DNA of 64,000 nt from Congeria kusceri (GCA_027627225.1 CM051034.1:48713081-48777080); one strand, 5' to 3'. Counted from the stretch's first letter, positions 1 through 12,064 are shown. A program made the numbers and translations. Notes: generated by a model not told the origin, from the letters alone.

Positions 1-54
1 TAACAACTACTCCCGGAGTTCAGTTATGCTATGACGGACATTTCACTGATGCGT

Positions 55-1033
55 TCATTGTACCACACATTCGTTAGAACTCGTATCGCTGTTAAACAGA
101 GGTACTATGTTTTATGTGTAGACTGGACCATTATTGGTCTTCATCCAGTAAATATGCACTTCTCGTTCAGGGGGGTGTATTGCTTGTCAGTGATATATTG
201 AGGCCTCGAATCGGCACGACCCGATCGTAAAAACAATCCTCTTCAAAGTGCTGGGTAATTTTGCATTTCAGTGCACCTTGCAAAACACTCCACGTAAAAC
301 GGACCTGCAAAAAAAGTAATATTGAATGCAACACGCATTCAAATAATTCCGAAACCCTTGTGAGCTTTCGTTTAAATCAAACTCTGCAAATTACCGATAT
401 TCTTAACAAATAGTCTGCTACATGTTCGCATATTGAATTACCTTGTCCAGTGTTGACAGTTTCACACACAAGATCAGCAAATGCCGCCGATACACCCATT
501 GCCATCGACGAGCTCTCGCTCTCTTCAAACTCAGTGCTATGTATTTCAAAGAAGCATTTGGCGTCTTCAACATGGTTTCCGGAGATCCAGCGTATTGGTT
601 TCTTAAACTCATTTGTAAACTTAAAAAGTCACAGAATTATTTATCTACTTCCATGTGAAAAAAAGTAAACTGAAAGTATAGCAATGTAATTTGTATGCCT
701 AAAATTGGCTTTTATTTTAAAGTGTATTGCGGAATATTATGTCAATGTACCGCATTCTCACACATTCTATTTCTTTCCATTCACACTCGCGTTATAATTT
801 AATGGCCACAGACATTTATAAACTTAAATAGTAAACACGATTCACTGTTACTACTTTTTACATACCTTCTTAACATATTCGTCACAGTTTTGTAGAGCAT
901 ATCTAACTGCAGCCAATCTCATGATATATTTCGTTTCTGCATTACCAAAAAGCAGATAACTCATGAGCTCGTAAGGACACGTTTTTTCCTCGCACCAGGC
1001 TTTGCATACGTAGTATATCCTGGCACACATATG
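55..1033 (-). pseudogene. Gene I, module 3 remnant (OTU/vertnin-like module)
   Basis: Three exon remnants in transcript order: 1033-866, 619-442 and 304-55. The first reads KTCPYELMSYLLFGNAETKY and then LRLAAVRYA-like residues, the OTU-like start, and keeps a Cys at the putative nucleophile position. The second carries DAKCFFEIHSTEF and ends ETVNTGQ at a GT donor. The third starts GPFYVE and later reads PIRGLNISLT and VHIYWMK. The third exon is broken: the frame shifts just after GPFYVE, a run of six C adds a base before the PPERE-like stretch, and a TAA falls just before NIVPLF. The best match in the window is module 3 of gene II (43777-46385), which ends in a stop at the same place. The first exon of the module is missing; see the deletion noted near 1475-1530. 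Family assignment is inference. Confidence 0.68.
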
Positions 1034-1662
1034 CTGTTGAAAATAAGAGAAAATATTACATAGTATTAAAGCATTGGATTATTTGTTGAAGTAAAGTTAT
1101 GTGAACATTTAAACACTTACCATATTTGTACGAGTATATATCCTCTTTGAATACAATTTACCAATTGTTTAATTGTCGTTGTTTTCTTATCGACCAATAC
1201 AATCCGATTATGTGATTTTCGAAAAGTGAGATTGTGAAAATCGTTTTTGAAATGGTAAACTAAATAATTCAATCCCGAGTGCAGCAGTTAGCTCGCGTCT
1301 AAAAATGAAGTAGTCATCAATATGTGTTTAAAAAACCAACAGGATTTTGAACATTGTTCTCTTTTTTTTGCGCCGAGAAAACAATTATTGTAGTAAGCTA
1401 TTACCTGTTGTGTATAGGGTTATGCAGCTAGAGATAAATATATTTTATATTCTTACTATTTGTATTAAGACTATAAATGTTTCACTATGGAAAAATATAT
1501 TACTGAACAGTGGGGTCACACACTGTGCATATATACAAAGATATGACGGAAATCGTGTAAACATTCAAAAAAATAGGAGACACATTGTAAGTAAAGTATA
1601 TTTACCAAATACAAGTTAGGTAGTTGGTGATTTCTTACACAGCAAAAGTAGATATTATTTAC

Positions 1663-3995
1663 CATTCCAGGGCTATTTGGAACACATTGGAACATATCTG
1701 ATAATTTGGAAGACCATCTCTGTTTGAACTCATCCAATACATGTGCATCTCGGACACTGGATGTTTCTGTTGTTAAGAAAACATCCAGACCTGCTATCGT
1801 CGTTACATCTCTGCCGTTGTAACAGTTCTTCTCAAAGTGCTGGGTGATTTTGCGGTTTAATACGCCACTCAAAAATTAAAGGTAAAACGGGGCTGAAAGA
1901 CAATTGTTCCTGTATTTAACAACTTGAATAGTTTATGTGGATTAGTTGTATTCTTTTGTTATTTATTGTTATTTTGTGTTATTATATTACGCATATAGGA
2001 TCTGACACGAGTTGCCATTTCATACCGTCCATAAAGTTCGTTAGTAAGCTCGCTAAAGAATTAAGCCTTTGGCGAGCTTACTAACGAATTTTATGGACGA
2101 GTTTTAAAAAATATGGTATTAAATGAGAACGAGTGTCAGATCTTTTTTATTACATGATTTTAAACGAAAAAAACCACCTTCTAATTTAACAAAAGAGGTC
2201 GATAAACCCTAAAAGTTGTGTACTGACGTGACGTCATTTCATGTTGACTACGTCATTTTAGCAAAATAACGTCATACGATTGGTCATTCAAAGCATATGT
2301 AGCCAATGAAAACTTTCAAAATGTTATCTTTCACATGTGTAAGATAAACATATTCGTATTAAATGGCTGTATTACACGGAAAACATGATATAGTATTACT
2401 AAATCTGATGCATATTTTACCTTCTTTTTTCTCATTTATTTGTATCCGTCATATTTACACTTATGTATATAGAGCAGACATTTTTATATTTGACACACAC
2501 TCACACAACACACATACAGGTGCACACGTATTCACACTTTTTACTCATATATAATGAACGTATTATAGCAAAACATTTTCCTCATACATATTCCATTGTA
2601 TATATTGTTATAACTCACAAAATCCGTAGTGTTTTGAGTTAAATATACATTTAAAGACCATTTGTCCTAATACCAATACAATCCCAGTAATAACAACATT
2701 AAACACACATTAGTACACTTGAAAATATTCGTATTTTATCAATGTTCTTTATTTTGAATATGTAAATTTTCAATAGGATTATAGTAAAATTAAAAACATC
2801 TGCATGTGTTTTTCTTTCAGTTATTCCTAAAAATGCATATTGTTTTGTTATTTGTATCCCAATACTATTAGTTTGAAATAAATTTTCTAATTTTCTCCAG
2901 AGAATCTGTATGTGATAACATTCCCTACTGGATATTTTACCTACCACTGCCTTTTCCCTTGTTCACAATTTCACGCACCAATATTTCAAATGCATCGGAT
3001 ACAATCTCTTTCTTGTATTTTTGCCAGTTTTTCTTCTCTTCAAATTCAATATCGTGCGCTGCAAAGAAGACTTTAGCTGCGCTAGAATCATTCAACTGTC
3101 CTGATAGCTGAAGGAAAACATATATCAAACTCGTTAAGTTATCGCGAGGAAGTTTTCTATAAATGTTACTGTTAGTTATCTTTAAAAAAGAAGATATTTC
3201 GTATTATAGTATATGTTAAATAATTGTTAAGGGCAGTATTAAGCAATGGTAAAAAGTAGTTATACAACAAGGATGATATACACAAAATTGCATTAAATTA
3301 GCTTGAACGGAAATATTATATGGATTATATAATGGATAATGGTTGCTACCTGTGTAACATATGTTTCAAAGTGCTGCATTGCATATCGCGCTGCGGCTAG
3401 TCTTAAGATGTACTGTAGCGATTGGTCTCCGCACAACAAATGGCTAGTACATTCGTACACGGTATTTGTTTTGTAGCCGGGTATCTCATATGCCTTAAAC
3501 CCAGGGACAGCAATTCTGAAACGCATAAATACACATGTAAATGACGTTGCTTTTTTATTTGTTTTCTGTTTGAAACGATGCATTTTGGCTTCACGTAGTA
3601 ATAACATAATTGACAGCTTCTATTGTTAATACAATCTCCGTCTGTTTTCACAAAGTACCAGATAATGTATTGTATATACTTTAACTTTGAACATAAATTT
3701 TGAAAGTAATAACACTTTATTTCATTTAAACTCTGTGCGCAAACATAAATCCATTACATATATATTGATTTGCATTTTATTTTGCAATCACAATATAACG
3801 TCAAAGATAACTTCTTTTATAAAATGCACTAAACTTACGTTCTAACTACATGGTCCGGTTTAATTATGACCATGTGTTTAAGTTCCTCAAACACACCACC
3901 GTATTGATCCTCGAATATTTTAAAACTACTTTTCCACGAGCACGGTTTATAACCAGTCATGTTGCTCATAACAGTCATAGCAATGACCAGAAATG
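1663..3995 (-). pseudogene. Gene I, module 2 (OTU/vertnin-like module, broken)
   Basis: Four exons in order: about 3995-3839 (KIFEDQYGG... HMVIIKPDHVVRT), 3515-3350 (IAVPGFKAYEIPGYKTNTVY ... LLCGDQSLQYILRLAAARYA), 3107-2945 (AAKVFFAAHDIEFEEKKNW ... LVREIVNKGKGS) and 1892-1663 (FLSGVLNRKITQHFE ... TIAGLDVFLT). Borders have AG acceptors and GT donors, and the phases join up (2, 0, 1, 0). The last exon has an in-frame TAA where module 2 of gene II has GAG (after APFYL). It also has two compensating deletions that scramble about 19 residues, destroying the HMYWM motif before CVPNSPGM returns in frame. The putative Cys position is Thr. Length and sequence match module 2 of gene II (47362-49067) best. 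Without the stop it would join module 3 in phase 0. Confidence 0.7.
1999..2142. repeat. Fold-back palindromic MITE, 144 bp
   Basis: Near-perfect inverted repeat: GATCTGACACGAGTTGCC... at the left, GAACGAGTGTCAGATC at the right, with the inner arms CGTTAGTAAGCTCGC / GCGAGCTTACTAACG around a short loop. Lies in an intron of gene I. Confidence 0.75.
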
Positions 3996-4771
3996 ATGGC
4001 GGAACACAATAATATTGAGAAGTGAACTGAATTAAATATTGATTTTATAATGCTACGGAACACTTTTTAAGACTATAGTCATTTGTTCCATAATGTTATA
4101 ACGTGGTCACTAAAAGTATAGGCTGGTTTAAATATGTAATTAACATCTTGTGAAACTTTTTCACGCAAACACTGACATAATTATTGTATTACGGCGGATG
4201 CATTTGGTATTGCATGTATGTATGACTATAACAAGAAACAAAGATATGCATGTGTTATCATTTAAACACATTTTCTCGTGGTCACATAACTTACACGCTT
4301 TGGTACATGGGAAGCGTATGTCTATTTTTCATTTGATTCGTCATCCACTATAAACAAAGGCATTATGCAATATGTACGTGGATTACTAGTTGATTTCATC
4401 CAGTATATGTGCAATTCTCGGTCACGAGATGAACTTGACTCCAATGTTAATCTCAGACCTGGCGTATTCATTACGTCTCGATCGAAATATCGATTATTCT
4501 CAAAGTGCTGGATGATGTTGCAATTTTAAACGCCACTCAATAATTCCGCATGAAACGGACCTGCAACAGTAACGTTCAATTTCCTTTCCATCGCAAACTG
4601 CTAGGTTTTTTATTTGATGAAATAATGGTTCATTCTTGGCTATGCTATGATAAGAATTACTATATAGCACTTCGGTTTCCAATTGTAAAATCTCATATAC
4701 CCGTCCCTTTATAATGTTAATATGCCAATCCGTTGGAATGCAATATACCCCGAGCAGGGTATATTTGCTAT

Positions 4772-5112
4772 TATTACACCTCACGTGACCACTCTGTGTA
4801 TTTTGTCCATAGACCAAAAGTTATATCACAGGGTAATATTTTTTCATGTCACCCTAGCTTGGAGATAAAAATAGAACAGAGATTTTTTTTCAAAACAAAA
4901 TTGAACGACTATTCAAATTTTACCATCTAAGTACTGACGTCGATCCACGGCATTTTACAATGAATATCCAGCAACAAGCATTTGCAATTCCTTTTTGTAT
5001 CCACAAAGCTTACATTTTATATTTCAATTTTTCACGTGCTTACCTGAAACGGGATGTGTTTTCGAAATCGCCATGACTGGTCAGAACGTACCTTCAAATT
5101 CGTATTGTGTCT
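4772..5112. mobile_element. MITE with TATTACACCTCACG end (copy 1)
   Basis: Left end TATTACACCTCACGTGAC matches the copy at 46735. The internal blocks (ATATCACAGGGTAATATTTT, GACTGGTCAGAACGTA) are shared. The right end is decayed. It lies in an intron of module 1 of gene I, a different place from copy 2, so the insertions are independent. Confidence 0.65.
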
Positions 5113-5639
5113 CCAAACCTGTATCTGATTATCAATATTGGCGTCCAAAATAATATTAGACATCACCGACCCATGGTTTCTTTAATTCTGTGATTAAACA
5201 CGACACAACACAACCCTATGTAATAATATCAGTCCATTGCAAAAATGGCTTGTGTCGTCATTTCACAATTTGTTTAAAGATTATGCCACACATGTATCCG
5301 TTATGTCTGCAAACCCTTGTAAAGTACGGTAGGCTGTTTTAACTAGATAACTATTGAATTGTGAAATGGTAATGTCAATCCGCGGATTACGTTAAAGTAA
5401 TGGTGAAAAAAAAAACACGAACCTTATCATTTTCAAAATGTTATACGGATTGTTATAGCAACCCGTGTTTTCCGATAATTCCTTATTAGCTAATAATCGG
5501 TTGGCGCTTATTAAAATGTATTTAAAAAATCAAAGTCGATGAACGCGTGGTTTTCCAGTAATAAATTTATGTTTACTATGGATGTCATTTGAAACACAGC
5601 ATGTTTTTGGGTATAACTAGAATTGTCACATGAGTGACG

Positions 5640-6063
5640 GATATACTTCACAATATGGCTTTGTCACAAAACTATGGCATCCAATCAAAAGAAATGGACA
5701 GAGAGGGGCCATAACTGTGTCAAAATTTAGTGGTTTGTAACCAAAGTCGAACTTGACCTGTATTTTATGATGTGTACCAATAATTACTTAAATATGTCAA
5801 GCCATGTTAAGTTATCGTCAGGAAATCGAGTCAAATAAAGGGCCATAACTCTGTCAAAGTTTTTAGTGGTTTGCAACCAAAGTCGAACTTGTCATGCCAT
5901 TCTTGAGTTATCGTCCGGAAATCATGTTTTTAGGGAATTTTAGTCGAAAAGTTATTATCCGGAAACCAAAAACCAACAGACCGACAGACCGGCAGACCGA
6001 CAAACCGACAAGCTCACTCATATATAACCCCCCCCCCCATAAACTTCGTTCGTGGGGGTATAA
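5640..6063 (+). repeat. Bivalve-type interspersed repeat with internal tandem units
   Basis: Two diverged copies of a unit containing GGGCCATAACTCTGTCAAAG, TTAGTGGTTTGCAACCAAAG and TCGAACTTG, then GTCCGGAAA, a CAGACCGA-type short tandem (about 5970-6010) and a C-run at 6028-6040 before AAACTTCGTTCGTGGGGGTA. This motif order is very common in bivalve genomes. Lies in an intron of gene I. Confidence 0.6.
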
Positions 6064-7139
6064 TTGAATAAATATTAGAGGCATGTTAAGGGGAGGTAGT
6101 AAATATTGCCACCAACCCCCACACCCACCCTCGAAGAGTGATGTCAACCGACAAGTGACATCACTCTCCTCGGAGTGCAATATTTAATATAACCCTCAAC
6201 TGTCTATGATATTTATATATTATTTGATTGATTTATAATATGAATATGTTATTTGAACATATCAGTTCTTCCGGTAACGACTAATCCATGCACTAGATTG
6301 TTCAGCGCTAGGGATACGTGTGTTTCTTGTAACGGAAATTTGAATTCTTTCAAATGGACTCCATGAATTTCGAAGAATATACGGGCGTCGATCAATGGAG
6401 GTTTTGATTGTTGAAACAGTTTCATCAGCTGAAGAGAATAAAAAGACAACAAAAAAAAACGCATGATTGAAATGTCACACATACTGTATTACTATATTTA
6501 TGATACACATGCCAACACTAACACAAAACGGTAACATATTACTTAATAACGAACTGAATATTGTGTGTCAGATTTGCAGTCAAAATGTAACTTAATATAC
6601 AGAAAATAGGCCAACGTGTACTTGGTAGAGATTAAAATATGAATGTTGTACTTTAAATAAAATGCAAATGCAGTCTTATGTGGAAGCCAAGGGGAAATCA
6701 ACAATAATATATTTGAATGAAAATTCAACTGTGCAGTTTTAATCGTTATTAACTTTTTTTACTTTTACCATTCTCACACAATACAGTATTCGAAGCTATA
6801 CATTGAGAGCCTTCATCTATCTACTATGAACTTCATCAGCCAACTGATCTTTAAAAAATGACTGGGGATTAGGACTAACATCTCTCGAGGGCATGAGTGA
6901 TGTTAATGTTGTATTCCACATGTGCGGTAACTGGAACCCGCCCCGTACATGTTAAACTTTTTGCTATGATGTAAATCACCTCCGTCAGCCCTCTTTCAAG
7001 AGTATACAGACACAAATTAAGAAATTTGAGGAGCTGAAATCAACATAAAGGGGAAATTATGTTGGTAAGAAAGACTCGGTGACTGACAAATGGGTGAATA
7101 TAGAAATTATGAAACTCCTGAGAAATCGCCAGGATATAC

Positions 7140-7262
7140 ACCTTTATTAACATCCGCAGGTCATTTATTTCAGGCAAGTGACCAGTTGCCTATACAATAC
7201 AAGATAATAAGCACAACACAACATAAAACAAAAATGAACATCATATCAAGAATTCAAAACAT
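7140..7262 (+). repeat. Interspersed repeat, copy a, inside the Penelope-like element
   Basis: GGCAAGTGACCAGTTGCC and the following A-rich CACAACACA tract match 17450-17555. It lies between the inverted 3' end and the RT remnant. Confidence 0.45.
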
Positions 7263-7282
7263 GTTGCAGGGATTATAAAATA

Positions 7283-8393
7283 TAAAATGTAAATGAGGAT
7301 GAGATCTTGGTGCCGTACGATGTCAGTGAGTTATTTACAAGTGAAGCCATGATAAGGCATTGGCGGTCGTAAAGGACAAACTCTCTGCTGACACCACTCA
7401 AAGCACGAACAATGCCACTATCCGCAGATCGGAAAACTAAACTTATAGAGCTTTGCTTGTAATGCACCTATTTTGTGTAAGATGGACAATACTACCTCCA
7501 AATCCACGGAGCTGCTACGGGATCGCGGTTTCCCCCATAGTATGACACCTATATATGGAAAATTGATGTGGCACTTTCGACAGCACCCCACCCACCGGGT
7601 TGGTGGTTTTGCTAGATGGATGGCACTCATACCAAACAGTTGAGGCGGTATGTAGAAGAGTTTACAGATGACATAAACAGCTTTGACCCTGATATCAAGT
7701 TCACGATGGAGAAGGAAAACAACAGGACTTTGGAACTTCTGAATACCAACACCATAAGACTCATTGATGGCCTTTGAATACAACAGTATTTTGAAAACCA
7801 GAACATACTGATCAGTATCTTGATTTTTATTCAGTGCACCCAGAAGAACACAAACTTGGTGTAATAAGAACATTACATTAGAGAGAAGAAGTGGTGACCT
7901 CAGATCCTAGGGACTGAAACGCTGAAATAAAACATTAGATATTTGCAATTACCCAAGATCAGCAATCAACCAAGTTATGAAACATGTGTTAAAGAGAAAA
8001 GACCAGAGTAAAATTTTCCGTAAACACAACATTTATGCGTGTTTCAAACCACAGCGCACTATTGTAAAACCTACGGATGAAGCAAATACCAGATGAAATA
8101 TGAAGGAAGTGGAAAGTGTAAATATAACCTGGACTACATAAATAAAACGGAACGAACATTGAAAGCGAGGTTTATGGAACAAAGACGACATAGTTCTAGT
8201 AGCAGCGAAGTATCACGCCACATACATAGAGAACGCCAATGCCATGCTCTCTCTTTGGATTTATTGGGAATTCTTCATTGGGAATCCTCTTAGTTTATAA
8301 GGGGGTGACGGAGGTGATTAACATCAGAGCATACAAGTTGACGCTGAACAGGGCCGGGGCCCGTTGCAGTTACCGCACGTGTGGGACACAACA
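7283..8393 (+). pseudogene. Penelope-like reverse transcriptase / GIY-YIG endonuclease, degenerate
   Basis: In several frames I read EDEILVPYDVSELFT (RT motif A region), IHGAATGSRFPPIV (a decayed MGSPxSPI-like block), APHPPGWW followed by a broken active site (a stop, then MDGTHTK in place of YVDDT), INSFDPDIKFTMEKENNRTL, then HTDQYLDFYSVHPEEHKLGV and IRTL. At 8093-8290 comes LDYINKTERTLKARFMEQRR ... SEVSRHIHRE, the GIY-YIG nuclease end. Several stops and frameshifts, and loss of one catalytic Asp, show that it is dead. The 5' part is missing. The minus-strand ORF at 7418-7873 is a shadow. Confidence 0.8.
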
Positions 8394-8539
8394 TTAACTC
8401 ATGCCCTCGAGAGGTGTAACCCCTAGTCAATGTAAAGAAGATCAGTTGGCTGATGAAGTCCACAGTAGGTAGATGAAAGCTCCAAGGTCTAGCTTTCAAT
8501 GCTTTATTGTGTGAAAAAGGAAAATTTAAAAATAACATT

Positions 8540-9536
8540 AAATAACAATAATATATTTGTTATTTAGGATCACCCTTGGATGTTACGTAAATGCCTTGGT
8601 TGTGAATAATTATAATAACCACATCAATTATAAGCTAGTACGCGACCACAACGTGCACCTTAATTCTGGTGCGTCCGTTGACAGTATTTTCGAAAGATTT
8701 TGTTGTAAAACTAACTTTCCATGGAGAAGTATGCTTTTTATATCCATAATAAAATGTTTATTGTTAAATATTTATAAAACGATTCAATAACAAAGGTGGT
8801 TTTCACGATTTTAATGTCCGTCCGCTGTTATAAACGTTTATCCTAGTAACAATCATTATTTTGCTTAAAAAATAATTAATTATGCCGACATGAAACCCTG
8901 TGAGAAATCCTGTGGGAAACACCGACTTAATGCAAATTTAAAAAATGACATAACTTCTATGTTTTTATAAATTTATTGTTAACGCCTGTTATATCATAAT
9001 CTTAGAACGAGAAAAGAACGCCACAATTAAAAAATGTGCAAGTGTTTGTGGAACTTTGCGTTCTTACACAATCGTTTATCTCTCCAAAATGGGTCGCAAC
9101 ATGATTAAATGCTAGTTACGTACGTCTACAAAATGCGAGTTACATATTATGGAGTAAACTATGTTCGCTGATAATGAAAGGGGCGCCAAGTCGTCGCTAC
9201 AATCCACGCCATTACATTTTTAAATTTACTAGATGTTTCGTCCGAGATCTTTCAACCCAGCCAGTATTACAATCACAGTACTTGTTTATTTTAAAAAAGA
9301 AATGAATATTCGTTATTGCGGTTTAACAGTGATCCAAACATAATTGTTCACAACTGAAATCTTGTTAGATTTAGAAAAAATGTACGACACCATAATGATC
9401 CGGATTACTTAAATAAAAATCATTTTTATTAATTCACAAATTTAAAGCATAATTCACGCTTCACAATAGTATACGATATTGTTTTCGCATTATTATATGA
9501 AATATTCAAGACATCAAAATAAAGACGACACATTAC
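8540..9536. other. Intron of gene I, no signal
   Basis: AT-rich sequence between the Penelope-like element and exon 2 of module 1. I see no motif or repeat I can name. Confidence 0.5.
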
Positions 9537-10264
9537 CTGTTGAACATGCGTTTCAAAATTGTTTATTACAAAACGTGCTGCAGCAATTCGAAGAGTCTCC
9601 TTCAAATCTTCCTTGCCACAAAGAAGACGACTGAGCAGTGCATAAAGATCCGTGATTTTCTGTTTCCGGGTATTAAATATGCCTCAAATCCAGGGATATA
9701 TATTCTGTAATAAAAACGACTGTAGTTTTATAGCACAATAATTATTGCTGATACGCAATCGATACTCCACGACTATTCTTTAATACCTAACTTGTAATCT
9801 TTTGCACACTTCACACACAATTTCCGATGCATGCATGAACAATGTTCTTTGGGATGTTTTCATTAGTGATTATGTTACAAAAAGAATAGAAGTGCAAAGG
9901 AAATCTCTGTTTCATTTTCAATTGCATACTTCGGAATTAAGATTTTCTGCATGTGTGATATTAACACGTGTACGCATTCGTAGCATACGAATTATCACAT
10001 TACCGGAATATTCTTTAATATAAGTATTTTAAAGCTTTTTCATCATATCAAAATTATTTTTTTAATTTTCTTCTTGTTGTGATCTTTGAATTCTATGCGC
10101 TCTACTTTGTATTTATTCATTGTTGATTTATTGATGTAAGTCGTAAGTAACTATGAGAAAAAAATGATAATAATAAGAACTGAAAAGTTTTAAGTAGACT
10201 CGTGTAATTAAATCTTATTTGTGCGTAGGTCCATATAATCCGCCCCAAAATAAAACGGTTGCTA

Positions 10265-10420
10265 GCTGTTCAATATATGAAACTTCCGAATGTATTGGCT
10301 TATAATTGGCGATCATTAAAGTATTAATGGAAGTGTATTGTGTCGTGCACTTCCATTAGTATTTAGATAATCGCCAATTATAGGCCAATACATTCGGATT
10401 GTGTTTATATATTGAACAGC
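10265..10420. repeat. Fold-back palindromic MITE, 156 bp
   Basis: Arms GCTGTTCAATATAT ... CCGAATGTATTGGC ... TAATGGAAGTG and their complements, with a ~12-bp loop. Lies between exons 1 and 2 of module 1 in gene I. Confidence 0.75.
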
Positions 10421-11227
10421 CTCGTAACGTTAAGTGTACGTTTGGCGATATATTATTTGGCAAAATATACTTCTTTTAATTAAAGTTTATGCTAAGTTAA
10501 ATAACATCTGGTACACATAGAACATAATATAAAGATTTGTTCAATGGGTAAGGGTTTTACAAAAGCAAACTTACGTGTGAAGTGTCAGGCACGAATGTGG
10601 CTCAATTACTTTAAGATTTTTTGTAAATTATCCAAATCGTAATTACACTCTTTAGATATTAGTTCCAAACAGGTGTTGCAGTTGATTTTCTCCTGCTCAC
10701 ACATACTTTTGTACAGATTCACACACCAATCCTGCCATGCATAAATAGTCATGTTATACATGTGATTCAATAAAATTTCATAGAATAATGGTGATGTACA
10801 CTTCATAATAAGTAACATACGTAAACTATTAGATGTATGTGTTCACAAGTTACCGAGAAAAGCATGTCCATTATTACGTTGCGTAGAATAGCATATCTGT
10901 TTAGTTAAAAAGAAAGTCGTTTTGAGATGCATGTTTGTGGGTCAATTTAACCAAGTGAATTAAACCAAAAATATTTTCTGTAACCTATCTATTACAACCT
11001 AATATTAAATAATATTGTTAAATCAATACCAGGTCGATTACGGGATAATCACGCTCAAATTTCGAACATATAAATGGTATGATACTAGGCTGCATGTTTG
11101 TGTTGTTTTGAACCAAGAAACAATAGTAATCGAAAATTATTATAGAGATCCTTTAATTTTCGATAAATATGTAGCAGGGTGATGTATAAGGGACACTTAT
11201 ACTGCCTTGCTATATGAGCTAGCTTTT

Positions 11228-11319
11228 ATAGCGAAGCGGTAGAGCGTTTGCCTAGAAACCGAGAGGTCCCGGGTTCGAGATTAAGAGTCTCGTGCTCTAC
11301 CGACTGAGCTAGTCAGGCT
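11228..11319. pseudogene. Head-to-head fusion of two tRNA fragments
   Basis: On the plus strand 11228-11280 reads GCGGTAGAGCGTTTGCCTAG ... CCCGGGTTCGAGA, the middle and TΨC part of a tRNA with boxes A and B. It runs directly into 11281-11319, which on the minus strand is the first half of tRNA-Lys(CTT): TAGCTCAGTCGGTAGAGCAC, then GAGACTCTTAA. Neither is complete, so no functional tRNA is predicted. Confidence 0.6.
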
Positions 11320-12064
11320 ACTCATTTAATTTTTATTTCAACGTAACACATATTATTCTAGAACCCTTTAACAGCGTGTGGATACCTTAATGTGTTTGTT
11401 TTGGACGTATATAAAACCTAAAATGTTATGTTTCACAAAGATTAACAACGGAATTGTTTTCTTTTAGTTTTTTTTATATAATTTATATCTACTCGGATAA
11501 TAAACTTGCACACACCGTTAAATTACATATCACACAATCTAATGTCGGAAAAATCACTCCGGATAATAATTAAAATTCCAGTAGTGTTTGTTGTGTTTGC
11601 TTAAAAGCACAGTATACATATATATAAATCTTCAACACGAAATTCGCGATAGGATTTTTGCAAATTAATTGCACCAATGAAGCTTAATGATGACACTGCA
11701 CATGAAAAGCGTGCGCGAACATGTGTTGAGAATAGGCGAAGATTTGCAAAATAGTGTTCTTTGTAATTAAAAAAAATGTGTGTCACAAGAGGCTTGATTT
11801 GACATGTGTTTCCAGCTGTTGTGTTATTTATTGGCGAATTCAACTACGTTTTGATAAATCACAAGTAGTTTACATCCTAATCATCAAAACACACTAGTAA
11901 CACTTGCTTAATAAACCGATGCACAGCCATTGTAAATGTATTTATAGTGAATACATATGCCTATATATCCATAACTTTATCCTTGTTGTGAATACATTGT
12001 CACTATAATTGTTGATGCATATCGATACTATTTTGGGCCGGAGGCCTTACGATACTAATAAAGA

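Larger units (their letters stand above)
6803..8502 (+). mobile_element. Penelope-like retroelement, decayed, with inverted 3' ends
   Basis: A ~200-bp sequence at 8296-8502 is repeated in inverse orientation at 6803-7000, enclosing a degenerate Penelope-type coding region. Inverted or direct partial terminal copies are usual for Penelope-like elements. The repeated part contains the C-terminal codons (VTEVINIRAYKLTLNRAGAR, stop at 8391) and the 3' tail. It lies in the intron between exons 3 and 2 of module 1 in gene I. Confidence 0.75.
4322..10731 (-). pseudogene. Gene I, module 1 (OTU/vertnin-like module, broken, TE-invaded)
   Basis: Exons in order: 10731-10575 (DWCVNLYKSMCEQ), 9704-9537 (YIPGFEAYLIPGN, then LLCGKEDLKETLRIAAARF in a shifted frame), 6428-6263 (LIDARIFFEIHGVHLKEF) and 4560-4322 (GPFHAELLSG, stop, then NCNIIQHFENNRY ... 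RELHIYWMK). Damage seen: a frameshift late in exon 1, a frameshift in the A-run after PGN in exon 2, loss of the splice donor after exon 3 (AT in place of GT), and a TAA replacing the Leu codon before NCNIIQHF in exon 4. It pairs with module 1 of gene II (51052-56716), which shares the DARIFFEIHG and NCNIIQHFEN stretches. A Penelope-like element (6803-8502) and a MITE (4772-5112) sit in its introns. Exon 1 starts in phase 0 directly after the cytoplasmic exon of the receptor part. Confidence 0.7.

Noticed and set aside
7418..7873. 151-codon minus-strand ORF
   Set aside because: Antisense to the Penelope-like RT remnant, whose motifs read on the plus strand.
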